Of a stretch of DNA of 51,282 nucleotides, positions 15,270-23,547 are shown in pieces. The stretch covers positions 1 through 51,282 of the forward strand of contig JAJEGH010000002.1 in assembly GCA_022819985.1 (NCBI GenBank), given 5' to 3'. Position 1 is the stretch's first letter. Each line of letters opens with the position of its first letter. Under the pieces are notes generated by a model, which was given only the letters and a program-made list of their open reading frames with translations, was not told the DNA's origin and searched no databases. The position numbers were made by a program, and so were the translations under genes. Source of the DNA: Alphaproteobacteria bacterium (GTDB taxonomy: Bacteria; Pseudomonadota; Alphaproteobacteria; Bin65).

Positions 15270-16238
15270 ATGTTCGTTCATCGCCGCCGGGGATGGGAAA
15301 TCCCCGAAAACCGGGTCACCCCCGAACACATCTTCCACCAGCGCCGCGCCCTGGCGAAGACGCTTGCCGCCGGGCCGATCCTGGCGGCTGCCGCGCCGCT
15401 GCTCGGCGCCGGCCGCGCCTTTGCCGCCTCCGATCCGAGCGCCGGCCTCTATCCGGTCGAGCGCAACCCGAAATACACGGTGGACCGGGCGCTGACGCCG
15501 GAGCGGATCGCCACGACCTACAACAATTTCTACGAGTTCGGCTCGAGCAAGCAGATCTCCCCGGCGGCGCAGCGGCTGGAGACCCGGCCGTGGGTCGTCG
15601 AGATCGGCGGGGCGGTCGAAAAGCCGATGAAGATCGATATCGACGCGCTGCTGAAAAAGATGCCGCTGGAGGAACGGGTCTACGCCCACCGCTGCGTCGA
15701 GGCCTGGTCGATGGTCGTGCCCTGGTCCGGCTTCCCGCTCAAGGCGCTGGTCGATTTCGCCCGGCCGCTGGGCAGCGCGAAATATCTCGTCATGCAGACC
15801 TTCAAGAACCCGAAGGTCGCGCCGGGCCAGCGCCAGATCTGGTATCCTTGGCCCTACACCGAGGGGCTGACGATGTTCGAGGCGGTCAACGAACTCAGCT
15901 TCATGGTGACCGGCCTCTACGGCAAGCCGGTGCCGAAGCAGAACGGCGCGCCGCTGCGCCTCGCGGTGCCGTGGAAATACGGCTTCAAGCACGTCAAGTC
16001 GATCGTGCGCTTCGAATTCACCGACAAGCGCCCGGTCAGCTTCTGGGAGAAGCTGCAGGCCAAGGAGTACGGCTTCTGGGCCAACGTCAATCCCGAGGTC
16101 GCGCACCCGCGCTGGAGCCAGGCGAGCGAGCGCGATATCGGCACCGGAGAGCGCATCCCCACCAAGCCCTGGAACGGCTATGGCGATTATGTCGCCGCGA
16201 TGTACGCCAACCTGAAGGGCGAGGTGCTGTTCCGGTAG
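15270..16238 (+). CDS. msrP: Methionine sulfoxide reductase catalytic subunit MsrP (YedY-like)
   Basis: A 322-residue molybdopterin enzyme of the sulfite-oxidase family. The N-terminus has a Tat-like segment (HQRRALAKTLAAGPILAAAAP, residues about 28-48) ending near AFAASD. The Mo-ligand cysteine is in YAHRCVEAWSMVVPWSG, and KNPKVAPGQRQIWYPWPYTEGL is a YedY hallmark. MsrP repairs oxidised methionine in periplasmic proteins, using electrons from the quinone pool via the haem membrane subunit MsrQ. No msrQ is present next to it in this window. I used ATG 15270, because the stretch upstream lacks family similarity. It lies 2 bp before the DUF1194 gene. Confidence 0.9.
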   Translation: MFVHRRRGWEIPENRVTPEHIFHQRRALAKTLAAGPILAAAAPLLGAGRAFAASDPSAGLYPVERNPKYTVDRALTPERIATTYNNFYEFGSSKQISPAAQRLETRPWVVEIGGAVEKPMKIDIDALLKKMPLEERVYAHRCVEAWSMVVPWSGFPLKALVDFARPLGSAKYLVMQTFKNPKVAPGQRQIWYPWPYTEGLTMFEAVNELSFMVTGLYGKPVPKQNGAPLRLAVPWKYGFKHVKSIVRFEFTDKRPVSFWEKLQAKEYGFWANVNPEVAHPRWSQASERDIGTGERIPTKPWNGYGDYVAAMYANLKGEVLFR

Positions 16239-16240
16239 CG

Positions 16241-17029
16241 ATGCGCCGCGCCGCCCGCTGCCTGGCCGTTCTGGCCGGCCTGCTGCCGGCGGCGCTGCCC
16301 GCGCCTGCGCTCGCCGAAGACGTCGATCTCGAACTCGTTCTCGCCGTCGATATTTCCGGCAGCGTCGATCATGTCGAGGCCCAACTCCAGCGGCAGGGCT
16401 ATCTGAAGGCGCTGGTGGACCCGCAGGTCGTCCGGGTCATCACCGGCGGCGAGCGGCGCCGGGTCGCCGTCACCTATATGGAATGGGCCGGCGCACATTT
16501 TCAGAATGTCGTCGCGGACTGGACGGTGGTGCGCGACATGGCGACGGCCAGGGCGTTTGCGGCGACGATCGCCGAATACCCGGTATCGACGGAGCGCTGG
16601 ACCTCGATCAGCACCGCCATCGACTATGCGCTCGGCCTGTTCCGGGCCAACCCCCATCGAGGGGCGCGCAAGGTGCTCGACCTTTCGGGCGACGGCCGGA
16701 ACAACAATGGCGGCCCGCTGGCGCCGGCGCGCGCGCGGGCCCTCGCGGCCGGCGTGACGATCAACGGCCTGCCGATCGTCAACGACCGGCCCAACCCGTG
16801 GGGCCTGCCGCCGCCGAAGGACCTCGACCGCTACTATTTCGAGCGGGTGATCGGCGGCCCCGGCGCCTTCATCGTCGTGGCGCGCGGCTTCAAGAGCTTC
16901 GGCGACGCCGTGAAGGCGAAGCTGGTCATGGAAATCGCCGGCCCCGGCCGCCAATCGACGGTCCTCGCTCAACGCGGCCTCGCTCAACGCGGCCTCTCCC
17001 AACGCGGCGTTGCCCGGCAGCGGCCTTGA
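16241..17029 (+). CDS. DUF1194 von Willebrand A-like secreted protein
   Basis: A 262-residue protein with a signal peptide (residues 1-24, cleavage after ALA). A DUF1194 domain follows, a vWA-like fold with the MIDAS-type start VLAVDISGSVD and later VLDLSGDGRNNNGG. The family is frequent in Alphaproteobacteria and is of unknown function; metal-dependent protein binding in the periplasm is likely from the fold. It starts 2 bp after the msrP stop, suggesting cotranscription. The last 15-20 residues are an unusual AQRGLAQRGLSQRG tail, encoded by a 3x15-bp tandem repeat. Confidence 0.86.
   Translation: MRRAARCLAVLAGLLPAALPAPALAEDVDLELVLAVDISGSVDHVEAQLQRQGYLKALVDPQVVRVITGGERRRVAVTYMEWAGAHFQNVVADWTVVRDMATARAFAATIAEYPVSTERWTSISTAIDYALGLFRANPHRGARKVLDLSGDGRNNNGGPLAPARARALAAGVTINGLPIVNDRPNPWGLPPPKDLDRYYFERVIGGPGAFIVVARGFKSFGDAVKAKLVMEIAGPGRQSTVLAQRGLAQRGLSQRGVARQRP
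16963..17007 (+). repeat. 3x15-bp in-frame tandem repeat in the DUF1194 gene
   Basis: CCTCGCTCAACGCGG at 16963-16977 and 16978-16992, with a variant copy at 16993-17007. The unit is a multiple of three, so copy-number change only lengthens or shortens the C-terminal AQRGL tail. Confidence 0.8.
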
Positions 17030-17168
17030 TGGCGTGGACCCCGATTGCCTGTATCTCGACCGCGCCGCGGCCCGGCGACGGAATCGGCCGGGCGCGGCGT
17101 ACCGGAATCTGAGGGCTGTCGACACCCCGGTTCAACCACCCAGACCAGACACGGGAGACCGCTTCGCC

Positions 17169-17855
17169 ATGAGATCCCTTCCCCTCCTGCTCGCCGCCGG
17201 GCTGATCGGCCTGGCCGCCGCTTCCCCCGCCAACGCCCATCGCGGGATGCGCCTGTTCGACCGGGCCGACGCCAACAAGGACGGCGCGGTCACGCGGACC
17301 GAATTCGACGCCGCGCGCAGCACACGGTTCGCCGCAATCGACGCCAACAAGGACGGCGCGCTCGAGGTATCCGAACTGCGCACATGGCGGCGGGCCTGGC
17401 CGGCCCGCTTCCGCGACGCCCGGTTCAAGACGCTCGACGGCGACGGCGACGGCAAGCTCGGCGTCGAGGAATATGTCGCCCGGCGCAAGGCGGCCTTCGC
17501 GAAGATCGATGCAAACGAGGACGGCGCGGTCGACAAGGCGGAATTCGACGCCGCCTTCGAGAAGGTCCGCGAACGCATGCTGGCCTATTACGACCGCGGC
17601 GACCGCGGCAAACGCCACCATCGCTGGCGCGGCTACAAGCGCCGCGCGATGCACCGCCGCCCTGACCTGAACGGCGACGGCAAGGTGACCCGCGCGGAAT
17701 TCGATGCGCTCGGCAGCCTGATCTTCCTGCGCCTTGACGGCGACGGCGACGGCGCCGTTACCCGGAAGGAGATGCGGCAGGCGCGCCGGTACTTCGACCG
17801 CTACGGCCACCGCCGCGACCACCGCCCCGACCACCGCCCAGACTCCGGGCGCTAG
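17169..17855 (+). CDS. Secreted EF-hand calcium-binding protein (six loops)
   Basis: A 228-residue protein with a signal peptide (residues 1-24, SPANA cleavage) and six EF-hand loops: DANKDGAVTRTE, DANKDGALEVSE, DGDGDGKLGVEE, DANEDGAVDKAE, DLNGDGKVTRAE and DGDGDGAVTRKE. The region between loops 4 and 5 and the C-terminus are rich in Arg/His (GKRHHRWRGYKRR, DHRPDHRPDSGR). It probably acts in the periplasm as a Ca2+ or metal buffer or sensor. It is followed by an ECF sigma factor, a membrane protein and a periplasmic sensor-like protein on the same strand; the four may form a metal or envelope response unit. Confidence 0.88.
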   Translation: MRSLPLLLAAGLIGLAAASPANAHRGMRLFDRADANKDGAVTRTEFDAARSTRFAAIDANKDGALEVSELRTWRRAWPARFRDARFKTLDGDGDGKLGVEEYVARRKAAFAKIDANEDGAVDKAEFDAAFEKVRERMLAYYDRGDRGKRHHRWRGYKRRAMHRRPDLNGDGKVTRAEFDALGSLIFLRLDGDGDGAVTRKEMRQARRYFDRYGHRRDHRPDHRPDSGR

Positions 17856-17940
17856 GCGCAACAACCGAACGGGAACCGGCGTGCGTGCTACCGCCCTGTC
17901 CGCAGCGCCCTTCGCCCCGGCGCAGGATCTTCCGTCCCGG

Positions 17941-18546
17941 ATGACGCTGTCCGGGACACCTGCGCGGGGAGCGGCCGACAAGGCGGCCATCGCCGCCGAT
18001 GCGGCGCTGATGGGCCGGGTCGTTGCGGGCGACACGACCGCCCACCGCGCCGTCATGGACCGGCACCTGCCCGGCCTCGTCGCTTTCGCCTGGCGCTTGG
18101 CCGGCGACCGGGCGACCGCCGAGGACGTCGCCCAGGACGCCATGCTGAAACTGTGGCGCCAGGCGCCGCGCTGGAAGCCGAAGGCGCAGATCGGCACCTG
18201 GCTGCGCCGGGTCGCCTACAACCGGTGCATCGACCTGCACCGCCGGGCGCGGCCGGGCGAGGACATCGCCGGCCTGGACCTGGAGGACCCGGCCGCCGGC
18301 CCGGAGCGCAACCTGCTGGCGCAGGAAGTCTCGGCCATCGTGCGCCGGGCGCTGGCGGCGCTGCCCGACCGGCAGCGCGCGGCCATCGCCATGGTCCATT
18401 TCGACGGGATGAGCAACGGCGAGACCGCAGCGGTCCTCGAAGTCAGCATCGAAGCGGTGGAATCGCTGCTGGCGCGCGGCCGGCGGACGCTGCGCGAACG
18501 CCTGACGGCGCTGAAACCGGACCTTCTCGAAGAATTCCTGTCATGA
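17941..18546 (+). CDS. ECF sigma factor (RpoE-like)
   Basis: A 201-residue ECF sigma factor: region 2 AWRLAGDRATAEDVAQDAMLKLW, then IGTWLRRVAYNRCIDLHRR, an acidic linker, and region 4 LPDRQRAAIAMVHFDGMSNGETAAVLEVSIEAVESLLARGRR. The start is uncertain: I used ATG 17941, but GTG 17881 would add 20 residues and only a weak ribosome site is visible for either. The next two genes encode a single-span membrane protein and a CnrX/Spy-like periplasmic protein, the usual arrangement of a sigma factor held by a membrane anti-sigma factor and a periplasmic sensor. Confidence 0.86.
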   Translation: MTLSGTPARGAADKAAIAADAALMGRVVAGDTTAHRAVMDRHLPGLVAFAWRLAGDRATAEDVAQDAMLKLWRQAPRWKPKAQIGTWLRRVAYNRCIDLHRRARPGEDIAGLDLEDPAAGPERNLLAQEVSAIVRRALAALPDRQRAAIAMVHFDGMSNGETAAVLEVSIEAVESLLARGRRTLRERLTALKPDLLEEFLS

Positions 18547-18556
18547 GGATTGCGCG

Positions 18557-19057
18557 ATGACCGGCAGCGCGACGGAAACGGGCAAGGATGCGGCCCTGCG
18601 GTCGCTCGGCGCGCTGCTCGACGCCTACGGCGCCGATCCGGCCCGCTGGCCGGCCGACGACCCGCGCCGCGCCGCGGCTTGGGCGCTGATCGATTCCGGC
18701 GACCCGGCAGCGTTGCAGGCCGTGGCGTCGGCCGGGGCCCTGGACCGGGCGTTAAACCGGGCGCTGGACAGCGTATCGGCGCCCGCGCCCTCCGCTGCAC
18801 TGGCCGGGACCGTGCTGCAGGCGGCGCAGCGCGCCGGGCGGGGCCGGGCCGGCCTGCTGTGGACTTCCGGCCTCTTCAGACCGGCGGGCGTCCTGGCCTG
18901 CGCCATGCTCCTCGGAATCGCGGTCGGGGCCTGGTCGCCGGTGCCGGTCGCCGGTGTCGGCGAGAGCCGGGCGGCCGGGCTGGAGACCGAACTGGCGTCC
19001 CTCGCCGCGCTCGAGGAAAACGGCGACGCCGGCCGTTTCGGGAGCTTCGCCGAGTGA
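18557..19057 (+). CDS. Single-span membrane protein, candidate anti-sigma factor
   Basis: A 166-residue protein with one membrane segment near residues 111-130 (PAGVLACAMLLGIAVGAWS). The N-terminal cytoplasmic domain begins LLDAYGADPARWPADDPRRA, a pattern seen in proteins encoded directly after ECF sigma factors in Alphaproteobacteria. No zinc-binding anti-sigma motif (HxxxCxxC) is present. It starts 10 bp after the sigma gene and overlaps the next gene by 4 bp (GTGA). Binding to the sigma factor is inferred from position and topology only. Confidence 0.75.
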   Translation: MTGSATETGKDAALRSLGALLDAYGADPARWPADDPRRAAAWALIDSGDPAALQAVASAGALDRALNRALDSVSAPAPSAALAGTVLQAAQRAGRGRAGLLWTSGLFRPAGVLACAMLLGIAVGAWSPVPVAGVGESRAAGLETELASLAALEENGDAGRFGSFAE

Positions 19058-19548
19058 CGCGCCGCACGCTCATCGTTCTGCTGATCGTTTCCGGCGCGCT
19101 GAACCTGTTCCTCGTCGGGATCATCGCGGCCAGCGTCATCGTTCATTGGGGCGGGCCGAAAGCCGGGCACGGCCCCGGTCCGCGCACGGCCTTCCGCCTG
19201 TACCGCGCGGTCGACGAACTGGAAGAACCCCAGCGCGCCCGCGCCCGCGCCCTGCTGAAAGAAAAGCATCCGCAGATCCGCGCCAAGATCCAGGCCATCC
19301 GCGCCGCGCGGCGGGACCTCAGGCGGCGCATCCGCGACGGCGCCGTATCGCCCGAAGCGGTCGAATCCGGTTTCCGCAGCCTGCAACGGGCCCGCGGCGA
19401 GGCCCAGGCGGCCCTGCACGCCCTGGTCCGGCAGATCGCCGAGTCCCTGACGCCGGACCAGCGCCAGCGCTTCTACCGCCAGGCCTACCGGCCGCGCGCC
19501 AAGAAACGCAAATGGCGCAAGGACGAAAAGGGCGAACGGCGCGAGTAA
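19054..19548 (+). CDS. Periplasmic heavy-metal sensor-like protein (CnrX/Spy-like)
   Basis: A 164-residue protein starting with GTG inside the stop of the previous gene. An N-terminal membrane anchor (LIVLLIVSGALNLFLVGIIAASVIV) is followed by a long, charged helical domain. That domain is rich in Arg and Gln (RAVDELEEPQRARARALLKEKHPQIRAKI) and has SLTPDQRQRFYRQ near the end, the LTPxQR signature of Spy/CpxP/CnrX-type proteins. Such proteins sense metals or misfolded proteins in the periplasm and relay to the anti-sigma factor. Few His/Met metal ligands are visible here, so a folding sensor is as likely as a metal sensor. Confidence 0.8.
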   Translation: MTRRTLIVLLIVSGALNLFLVGIIAASVIVHWGGPKAGHGPGPRTAFRLYRAVDELEEPQRARARALLKEKHPQIRAKIQAIRAARRDLRRRIRDGAVSPEAVESGFRSLQRARGEAQAALHALVRQIAESLTPDQRQRFYRQAYRPRAKKRKWRKDEKGERRE

Positions 19549-19560
19549 GGCCGCCCCCCT

Positions 19561-19740
19561 CGATACGGCCCCTCGATACGGCGCTGGCGCGCCTACTCGG
19601 GATGAGGGGGTTGGGGGTCCAAAAGCCTGAACACACTACACTCCCTCATCCTGAGCAGCCCCGGCCGCCAGGCCGGGGCGTATCGAAGGTGCCTGCCCTG
19701 AGCCTGTCGAAGGAGCCTGCCCTGAGCTCGTCGAAGGGGC
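19561..19740. repeat. Dispersed palindromic repeat, copy A
   Basis: Imperfect inverted repeat: CTACTCGGGATGAGGG (from 19593) faces CCCTCATCCTGAGCAG (from 19643), flanked by CGATACG and CGTATCG. Two tandem modules of the CCTGAGCCTGTCGAAGG type follow (19697-19737). The same building blocks recur at 41581-41735. The right part lies inside the cobW-like gene and encodes its C-terminal Ser/Gly/Gln-rich tail. It resembles REP/BIME-like intergenic repeats; no transposase is present. Confidence 0.75.
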
Positions 19741-20742
19741 GGCCAGGGCGTTGAAGGCCGCGAGCGAGCCTTCGATCGCGGCCCGGTCCATGTCCTGCAC
19801 GATGAAGACGATGCGCGAGCGGCGGTCGCCGTCGGGCCAGCCGGTCATGTGGGTCGGCGGATGGACGATATGCTGGACGCCGTTGATCAGCACCGGGTCG
19901 GCGACCCCGGCGACGTTCAGCATGCCCTTGACGCGCAAGACCCGCTCGCCGTGGCGGTTGAGCAGCATGCTCATCCACAGGCCGAACGCCGTCCAGTCCA
20001 TCGGCCCGTCGAACCGCAGGCAGAAGGAGCCGACCCCGTGGCTGTGGTCATGGCCCTCGCCGGACGCCCCGGCGAAGCCGTCCAGCCAGCCGGCGACCTC
20101 GCGCCGCTTGCCGCCGGGCGCGTACAGGTCGCCGGTCAGCAGGGCGTCGGGATCGAGCGGTTCGGCGTCGAGGTCGAGGACCGGCGCGGCGGCGTTGATT
20201 TCGCCCACCGCGGCGCAGACGGCCCGGCCGCCGTCCTCCGCCATCGCCGATTTGGTCAGTACGAAACGGTCGGCGATCGCCGCCTGCTTGACCGATTCCG
20301 GATGGCGTTCGAGTTGGGCGGCGCCGTTCACCGCATCGACGACAGTAACGACGCTGCCGAGCCGGAAATGATGCTGGAGCACCGGCTCGGCGAGGATCGT
20401 GTAGGCGATGGGCGTCGGGTCGGCGAGGCCCGAGGTCTCGATGGCGACGCGCCGGAAGGCCGGGATTTCGCCGCGCTCGCGCTGGGAGAACAGGCTCCTG
20501 AGCGCGCCCTGCAGGTCGCCGCGGATGGCGCAGCACAGACAGCCGCTGTCCATCAGCAGCACGCTTTCCTCGGCATGTTCGATCAGGTGGTGGTCGAGGC
20601 CGACCTCGCCGAATTCGTTGATGAGCACGGCGGTGTCGCTCAGGGCGGGCGATTTCAGCAGCCGGGCCAGCAGGGTCGTCTTGCCGCTGCCGAGGAAGCC
20701 GGTGACGATGTTGATCGGGATCAGCGTGTCGTAGACCGTCAT
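19636..20742 (-). CDS. CobW/YjiA-family GTP-binding metallochaperone
   Basis: A 368-residue G3E GTPase: Walker A VTGFLGSGKTTLLAR, the metal-binding SGCLCCAIRGDL (CxCC), ETSGLADPTP, and a nucleotide-specifying VLTKS where TKxD/NKxD is usual. A His-rich stretch (GEGHDHSHGVGS) and a C-terminal CobW domain follow. The family delivers zinc, cobalt or iron to client enzymes. The last about 25 residues (STSSGQAPSTGSGQAP) come from a dispersed DNA repeat that has entered the gene end, so the native C-terminus was probably near FNALAA. The small CxxC protein gene 7 bp upstream and the deacetylases further upstream are possible metalloenzyme clients. Confidence 0.88.
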   Translation of the reverse strand: MTVYDTLIPINIVTGFLGSGKTTLLARLLKSPALSDTAVLINEFGEVGLDHHLIEHAEESVLLMDSGCLCCAIRGDLQGALRSLFSQRERGEIPAFRRVAIETSGLADPTPIAYTILAEPVLQHHFRLGSVVTVVDAVNGAAQLERHPESVKQAAIADRFVLTKSAMAEDGGRAVCAAVGEINAAAPVLDLDAEPLDPDALLTGDLYAPGGKRREVAGWLDGFAGASGEGHDHSHGVGSFCLRFDGPMDWTAFGLWMSMLLNRHGERVLRVKGMLNVAGVADPVLINGVQHIVHPPTHMTGWPDGDRRSRIVFIVQDMDRAAIEGSLAAFNALAAPSTSSGQAPSTGSGQAPSIRPGLAAGAAQDEGV

Positions 20743-20749
20743 GGGGCCG

Positions 20750-21103
20750 TCACCGCGCCCGCACCGTCATGCCGGCAGGCCGGCAGGCCGGCAGGCCGGC
20801 AAGTAATGCCGGATCGAGCGGATCGCAACTGCGGCCCGTCAGGGCCTCGGCGGCGATCCAGACCTCGGTGATGTTATCGACGATCTTCGAGCGGCCGGTG
20901 CGGGTCGACAGGACGTAGGCGCCGCCGCTGAAATCCGCGAGCTTCAGGCCATAATGGCCGAGAACCCGGTTGGCGAGGCGGATCCGCTCCTGGCGCTCGC
21001 GCCGCCGCGTGACCTCTTCCCGCCGGCTGGCGAAGGCCTCGGGCGAACTGCTGCTCTCGGTCCAGTGGCCGCGCCCGCCGAGCACGCCGCACAGGCTGCA
21101 CAT
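20750..21103 (-). CDS. Small CxxC protein upstream of the CobW gene
   Basis: A 117-residue protein beginning MCSLCGVLGGRGHWTE, with a CxxC pair right at the N-terminus. A basic helical part (RREEVTRRRERQERIRLANRVLGHYGLKL) follows, then SGGAYVLSTRTGRSKIVDNITEVW. I recognise it only as a type found beside CobW GTPases in Alphaproteobacteria; the function is unknown. It may bind metal or be a client or adaptor. The final codons (LAGLPACRPAGM) are encoded by a 4x8-bp tandem repeat whose unit is not divisible by three, so the end of the protein can change with repeat number. I chose ATG 21103 because the CxxC motif follows directly. Confidence 0.7.
   Translation of the reverse strand: MCSLCGVLGGRGHWTESSSSPEAFASRREEVTRRRERQERIRLANRVLGHYGLKLADFSGGAYVLSTRTGRSKIVDNITEVWIAAEALTGRSCDPLDPALLAGLPACRPAGMTVRAR
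20771..20802. repeat. 4x8-bp tandem repeat in a gene 3' end
   Basis: GCCGGCAG occurs at 20771, 20779 and 20787, with a last copy ending in A at 20795-20802. It lies within the last codons of the CxxC protein, 29 bp from the cobW start. Copy-number change would shift the frame. Confidence 0.85.
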
Positions 21104-21146
21104 GGCCGGCCCGCCCGTGCAGGGCTGTCCCGGCGCTGCCGGCCGC

Positions 21147-22226
21147 TCAGACGAGGACCGATTCCGGCCGCGCCGCGCCTTCGCGCGGATAGCGCTGGAT
21201 GAAATCGTCGGCGATCTCGTCGAAGGTGCACCAGCGCACCCCGGCATGCTGGCTGATATAGTCGAACACCCGCTCGAGCATCAGCAGGACCTGCGGCCGG
21301 CCCGAGACGTCCGGGTGGATGGTCAGCGTGTAGACCGCGTAATCGTATTCCCGGTAGACCCAGTCGAACTGCTGGAGCCACAGATCCTCGATATCGCGCG
21401 GGTTGACGAAGCCGAAGCTGTTCGGCGCCGACTTGATGAACATCATCGGCGGCAGGTCGTCGAGATACCAACTGCCCGGAATGTCGACCAGGTCGGTCTC
21501 GACGCCGCGCACCAGCGGCTTCATCCATTCCTCGGCCTTTTTCGAATAGTCGATCTTGGTCCAGCTGTCCCCGACCCGGGCGTAGAAGGGATGGAAATCG
21601 TTGTTCATCAGGCTGTGGTCGTACTTGATGCCCTTCTTCAGCAGCAATTCGTTGGTGACCGGGCTGAATTCCCACCAGGGCGCGACATAGCCGGTCGGCC
21701 GGCGGCCCGAGAGCCGCTCGATCAGCTCGATACACTTGTCCAGGACCGCCTCTTCCTGCTCCGGCGTCATGGCGACGGGATTCTCGTGGGAATAGCCGTG
21801 CATGCCGATCTCATGGCCGGCGTCGACCACCATCTTCATCTGCTTCGGGAAGGTCTCGATCGAATGGCCCGGGATGAACCAGCTCGTCCGGATGCCGAAC
21901 TTGTCGAACAGCCGGACCATGCGCGGCGAACCGATCTCGCCGGAGAACAGGCCGCGCGAGATATCGCAGGGCGAATCCTCGCCGCCATAGGAGCCGAGCC
22001 AGCCGGCGACCGCATCGACATCGACGCCGATGGCGCACAGGATTTCCTTCTTGCCGCCGCCCGCGGCCGCTGCGGCCGACGCAGGGCGGGTCGGCGCGCC
22101 CAGCGGCGGCGCCCCTGCCGGGGCCCGGCCGCCCCGGCCGATCAGCGAACGCGGCTCGTAGCGCGGCCCGATGCCGCCGGAAGCGCGGGTCGCCCGCATC
22201 GAATCGTTGGTCCTGTCGTCGCTCAT
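21147..22226 (-). CDS. NodB-type polysaccharide deacetylase, PgdA/imide-hydrolase-like
   Basis: A 359-residue protein. After a variable 60-residue Gly/Ala/Pro-rich N-terminus comes a NodB fold: [15 protein letters not shown] (catalytic Asp region), [14 protein letters not shown], then [13 protein letters not shown], which holds the HxxxH metal pair (H143 and H147). YVAPWWEFS and [13 protein letters not shown] follow. This is the subgroup around Helicobacter PgdA and bacterial cyclic-imide hydrolases, without signal peptide, so the true substrate may be a small cyclic amide rather than peptidoglycan. The GGAGG site before ATG 22226 decides the start. It lies in a six-gene minus-strand run. Confidence 0.86.
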   Translation of the reverse strand: MSDDRTNDSMRATRASGGIGPRYEPRSLIGRGGRAPAGAPPLGAPTRPASAAAAAGGGKKEILCAIGVDVDAVAGWLGSYGGEDSPCDISRGLFSGEIGSPRMVRLFDKFGIRTSWFIPGHSIETFPKQMKMVVDAGHEIGMHGYSHENPVAMTPEQEEAVLDKCIELIERLSGRRPTGYVAPWWEFSPVTNELLLKKGIKYDHSLMNNDFHPFYARVGDSWTKIDYSKKAEEWMKPLVRGVETDLVDIPGSWYLDDLPPMMFIKSAPNSFGFVNPRDIEDLWLQQFDWVYREYDYAVYTLTIHPDVSGRPQVLLMLERVFDYISQHAGVRWCTFDEIADDFIQRYPREGAARPESVLV

Positions 22227-22379
22227 GTCGCCCTCCTGCCTCGGGGTTCGCCGTCGCCCGGCCATGACCCAGAAAGTGTCGATTTTTCCGCCGGAGCGCA
22301 ATGGGCGGATGTGCGGCGGCGGGTGCGCGGCCGACAGGCCCGGTCCGCTCCGTTTCGAATCCGGAGCGCAAGCCGCCGC

Positions 22380-23498
22380 TTACCGCGCCAGCAGCGCAGC
22401 CAGCCCGGCTTCCTCCGCCGCGGCGATGGCGCGGTCCTGATGCGGCTGGAGGGCCTGCCAGCGGTTGCCGGAGAGCGCCGGCAGGAACGGGTCGGCCACG
22501 TCCGTCTTTTCGCCGCTGAGCGCCTCGAACACGGCGAGCGCCATGAAGGGTACGATATGCGGCGCGTAGCCGCCTTCGTGGAGCATGACGATCCGCCCGC
22601 CGCACAGGTCGGCGGCGGCGTCCATCAGCAACCCGGTCATGCGGCGGAAACTTTCCGAGGTCAGCATCATGCGGGCGAGCGGATCGTGGCCGCCGGAATC
22701 GAAGCCGCTGGGCACGAAGATCAGGTCCGGCCGGAAGGCGCGGAGCGCGGGCAGCACGACGCGGTCGAACGCCGCCAGATAGGCGCCCTCGCCGGAGCCG
22801 GGCGGCAGGGAAATGTTGATATTCGTGCCGATGGCGCCGCCTTCGCCGATTTCGTCCGCGGCGCCGCTGTCCGGCGGGAAGGCGCAATCCTGGTGCAGCG
22901 AGATCGTCAGCGCCCGTGGGTCGGTCCAGAACACCGCCTGGGTGCCGTTGCCGTGATGGGCGTCCCAGTCGACGAAGGCGATGCGCGCCAGGCCGGCGGC
23001 CTCCAGCGCATACATGCCGGCGATGGCGGCGTTGGCGTAGATGCAGAAGCCCATGGCCTCGTCGGGCTCGGCGTGGTGGCCGGGCGGCCGGTGCAGGCAA
23101 TAGGCGTTGTCCACCGTACCGGCGAGCACGGCGTCGACGGCCGCGATCCCCGCGCCGGCGGCGAGGCGGGCGATCCCTTCCCCGTCCGCGCCGACCCGGG
23201 TGCTGGCGAAACGCCGGGCGACATTGCCGCCGCCCGCTTCGCTCACCTGCCGGACACGGTCCAGATGCGCCTGCGTATGGGCGCGCAGCAGGTCGGCATC
23301 GCTCGCCGGCGACGGCGCGAGCACGGCCAGCGACCGGGACAGGCCGCTGGCGTCGAGCAGGTTCTTAATCCGCCGCTTGCCCGGCGCGCTTTCCGGCGGC
23401 TCGATCGGCTCCATCCAGTCGAGCCCGCCGATAGGCCCAAAGCGCGTGCCCGTGTCGTGCCACATGAAGCGCTCGTCCCAGACCAGGCCTGTCGTCAT
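22380..23498 (-). CDS. Histone deacetylase-family amidohydrolase (class II-like)
   Basis: A 372-residue arginase/HDAC-fold protein. The zinc ligands are D179 and H181 in FVDWDAHHGNGTQ and D267 in PSGFDSGGHDP; the catalytic His pair is H141-H142 in RPPGHHAEPDEAMGFC, and the late EGGYAP motif is present. Bacterial members remove acyl groups from polyamines or other small amides; real histone substrates are absent in most bacteria. The gene is 49 bp downstream of the arylsulfotransferase and 153 bp upstream of the NodB deacetylase, so two amide-cleaving metalloenzymes share this run with a CobW metallochaperone. Confidence 0.9.
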   Translation of the reverse strand: MTTGLVWDERFMWHDTGTRFGPIGGLDWMEPIEPPESAPGKRRIKNLLDASGLSRSLAVLAPSPASDADLLRAHTQAHLDRVRQVSEAGGGNVARRFASTRVGADGEGIARLAAGAGIAAVDAVLAGTVDNAYCLHRPPGHHAEPDEAMGFCIYANAAIAGMYALEAAGLARIAFVDWDAHHGNGTQAVFWTDPRALTISLHQDCAFPPDSGAADEIGEGGAIGTNINISLPPGSGEGAYLAAFDRVVLPALRAFRPDLIFVPSGFDSGGHDPLARMMLTSESFRRMTGLLMDAAADLCGGRIVMLHEGGYAPHIVPFMALAVFEALSGEKTDVADPFLPALSGNRWQALQPHQDRAIAAAEEAGLAALLAR

Positions 23499-23547
23499 GG
23501 TCGCCTCCGTCGCTTTCCCTGCTGCTGCCTTGCGCCCGCAACGCGCG

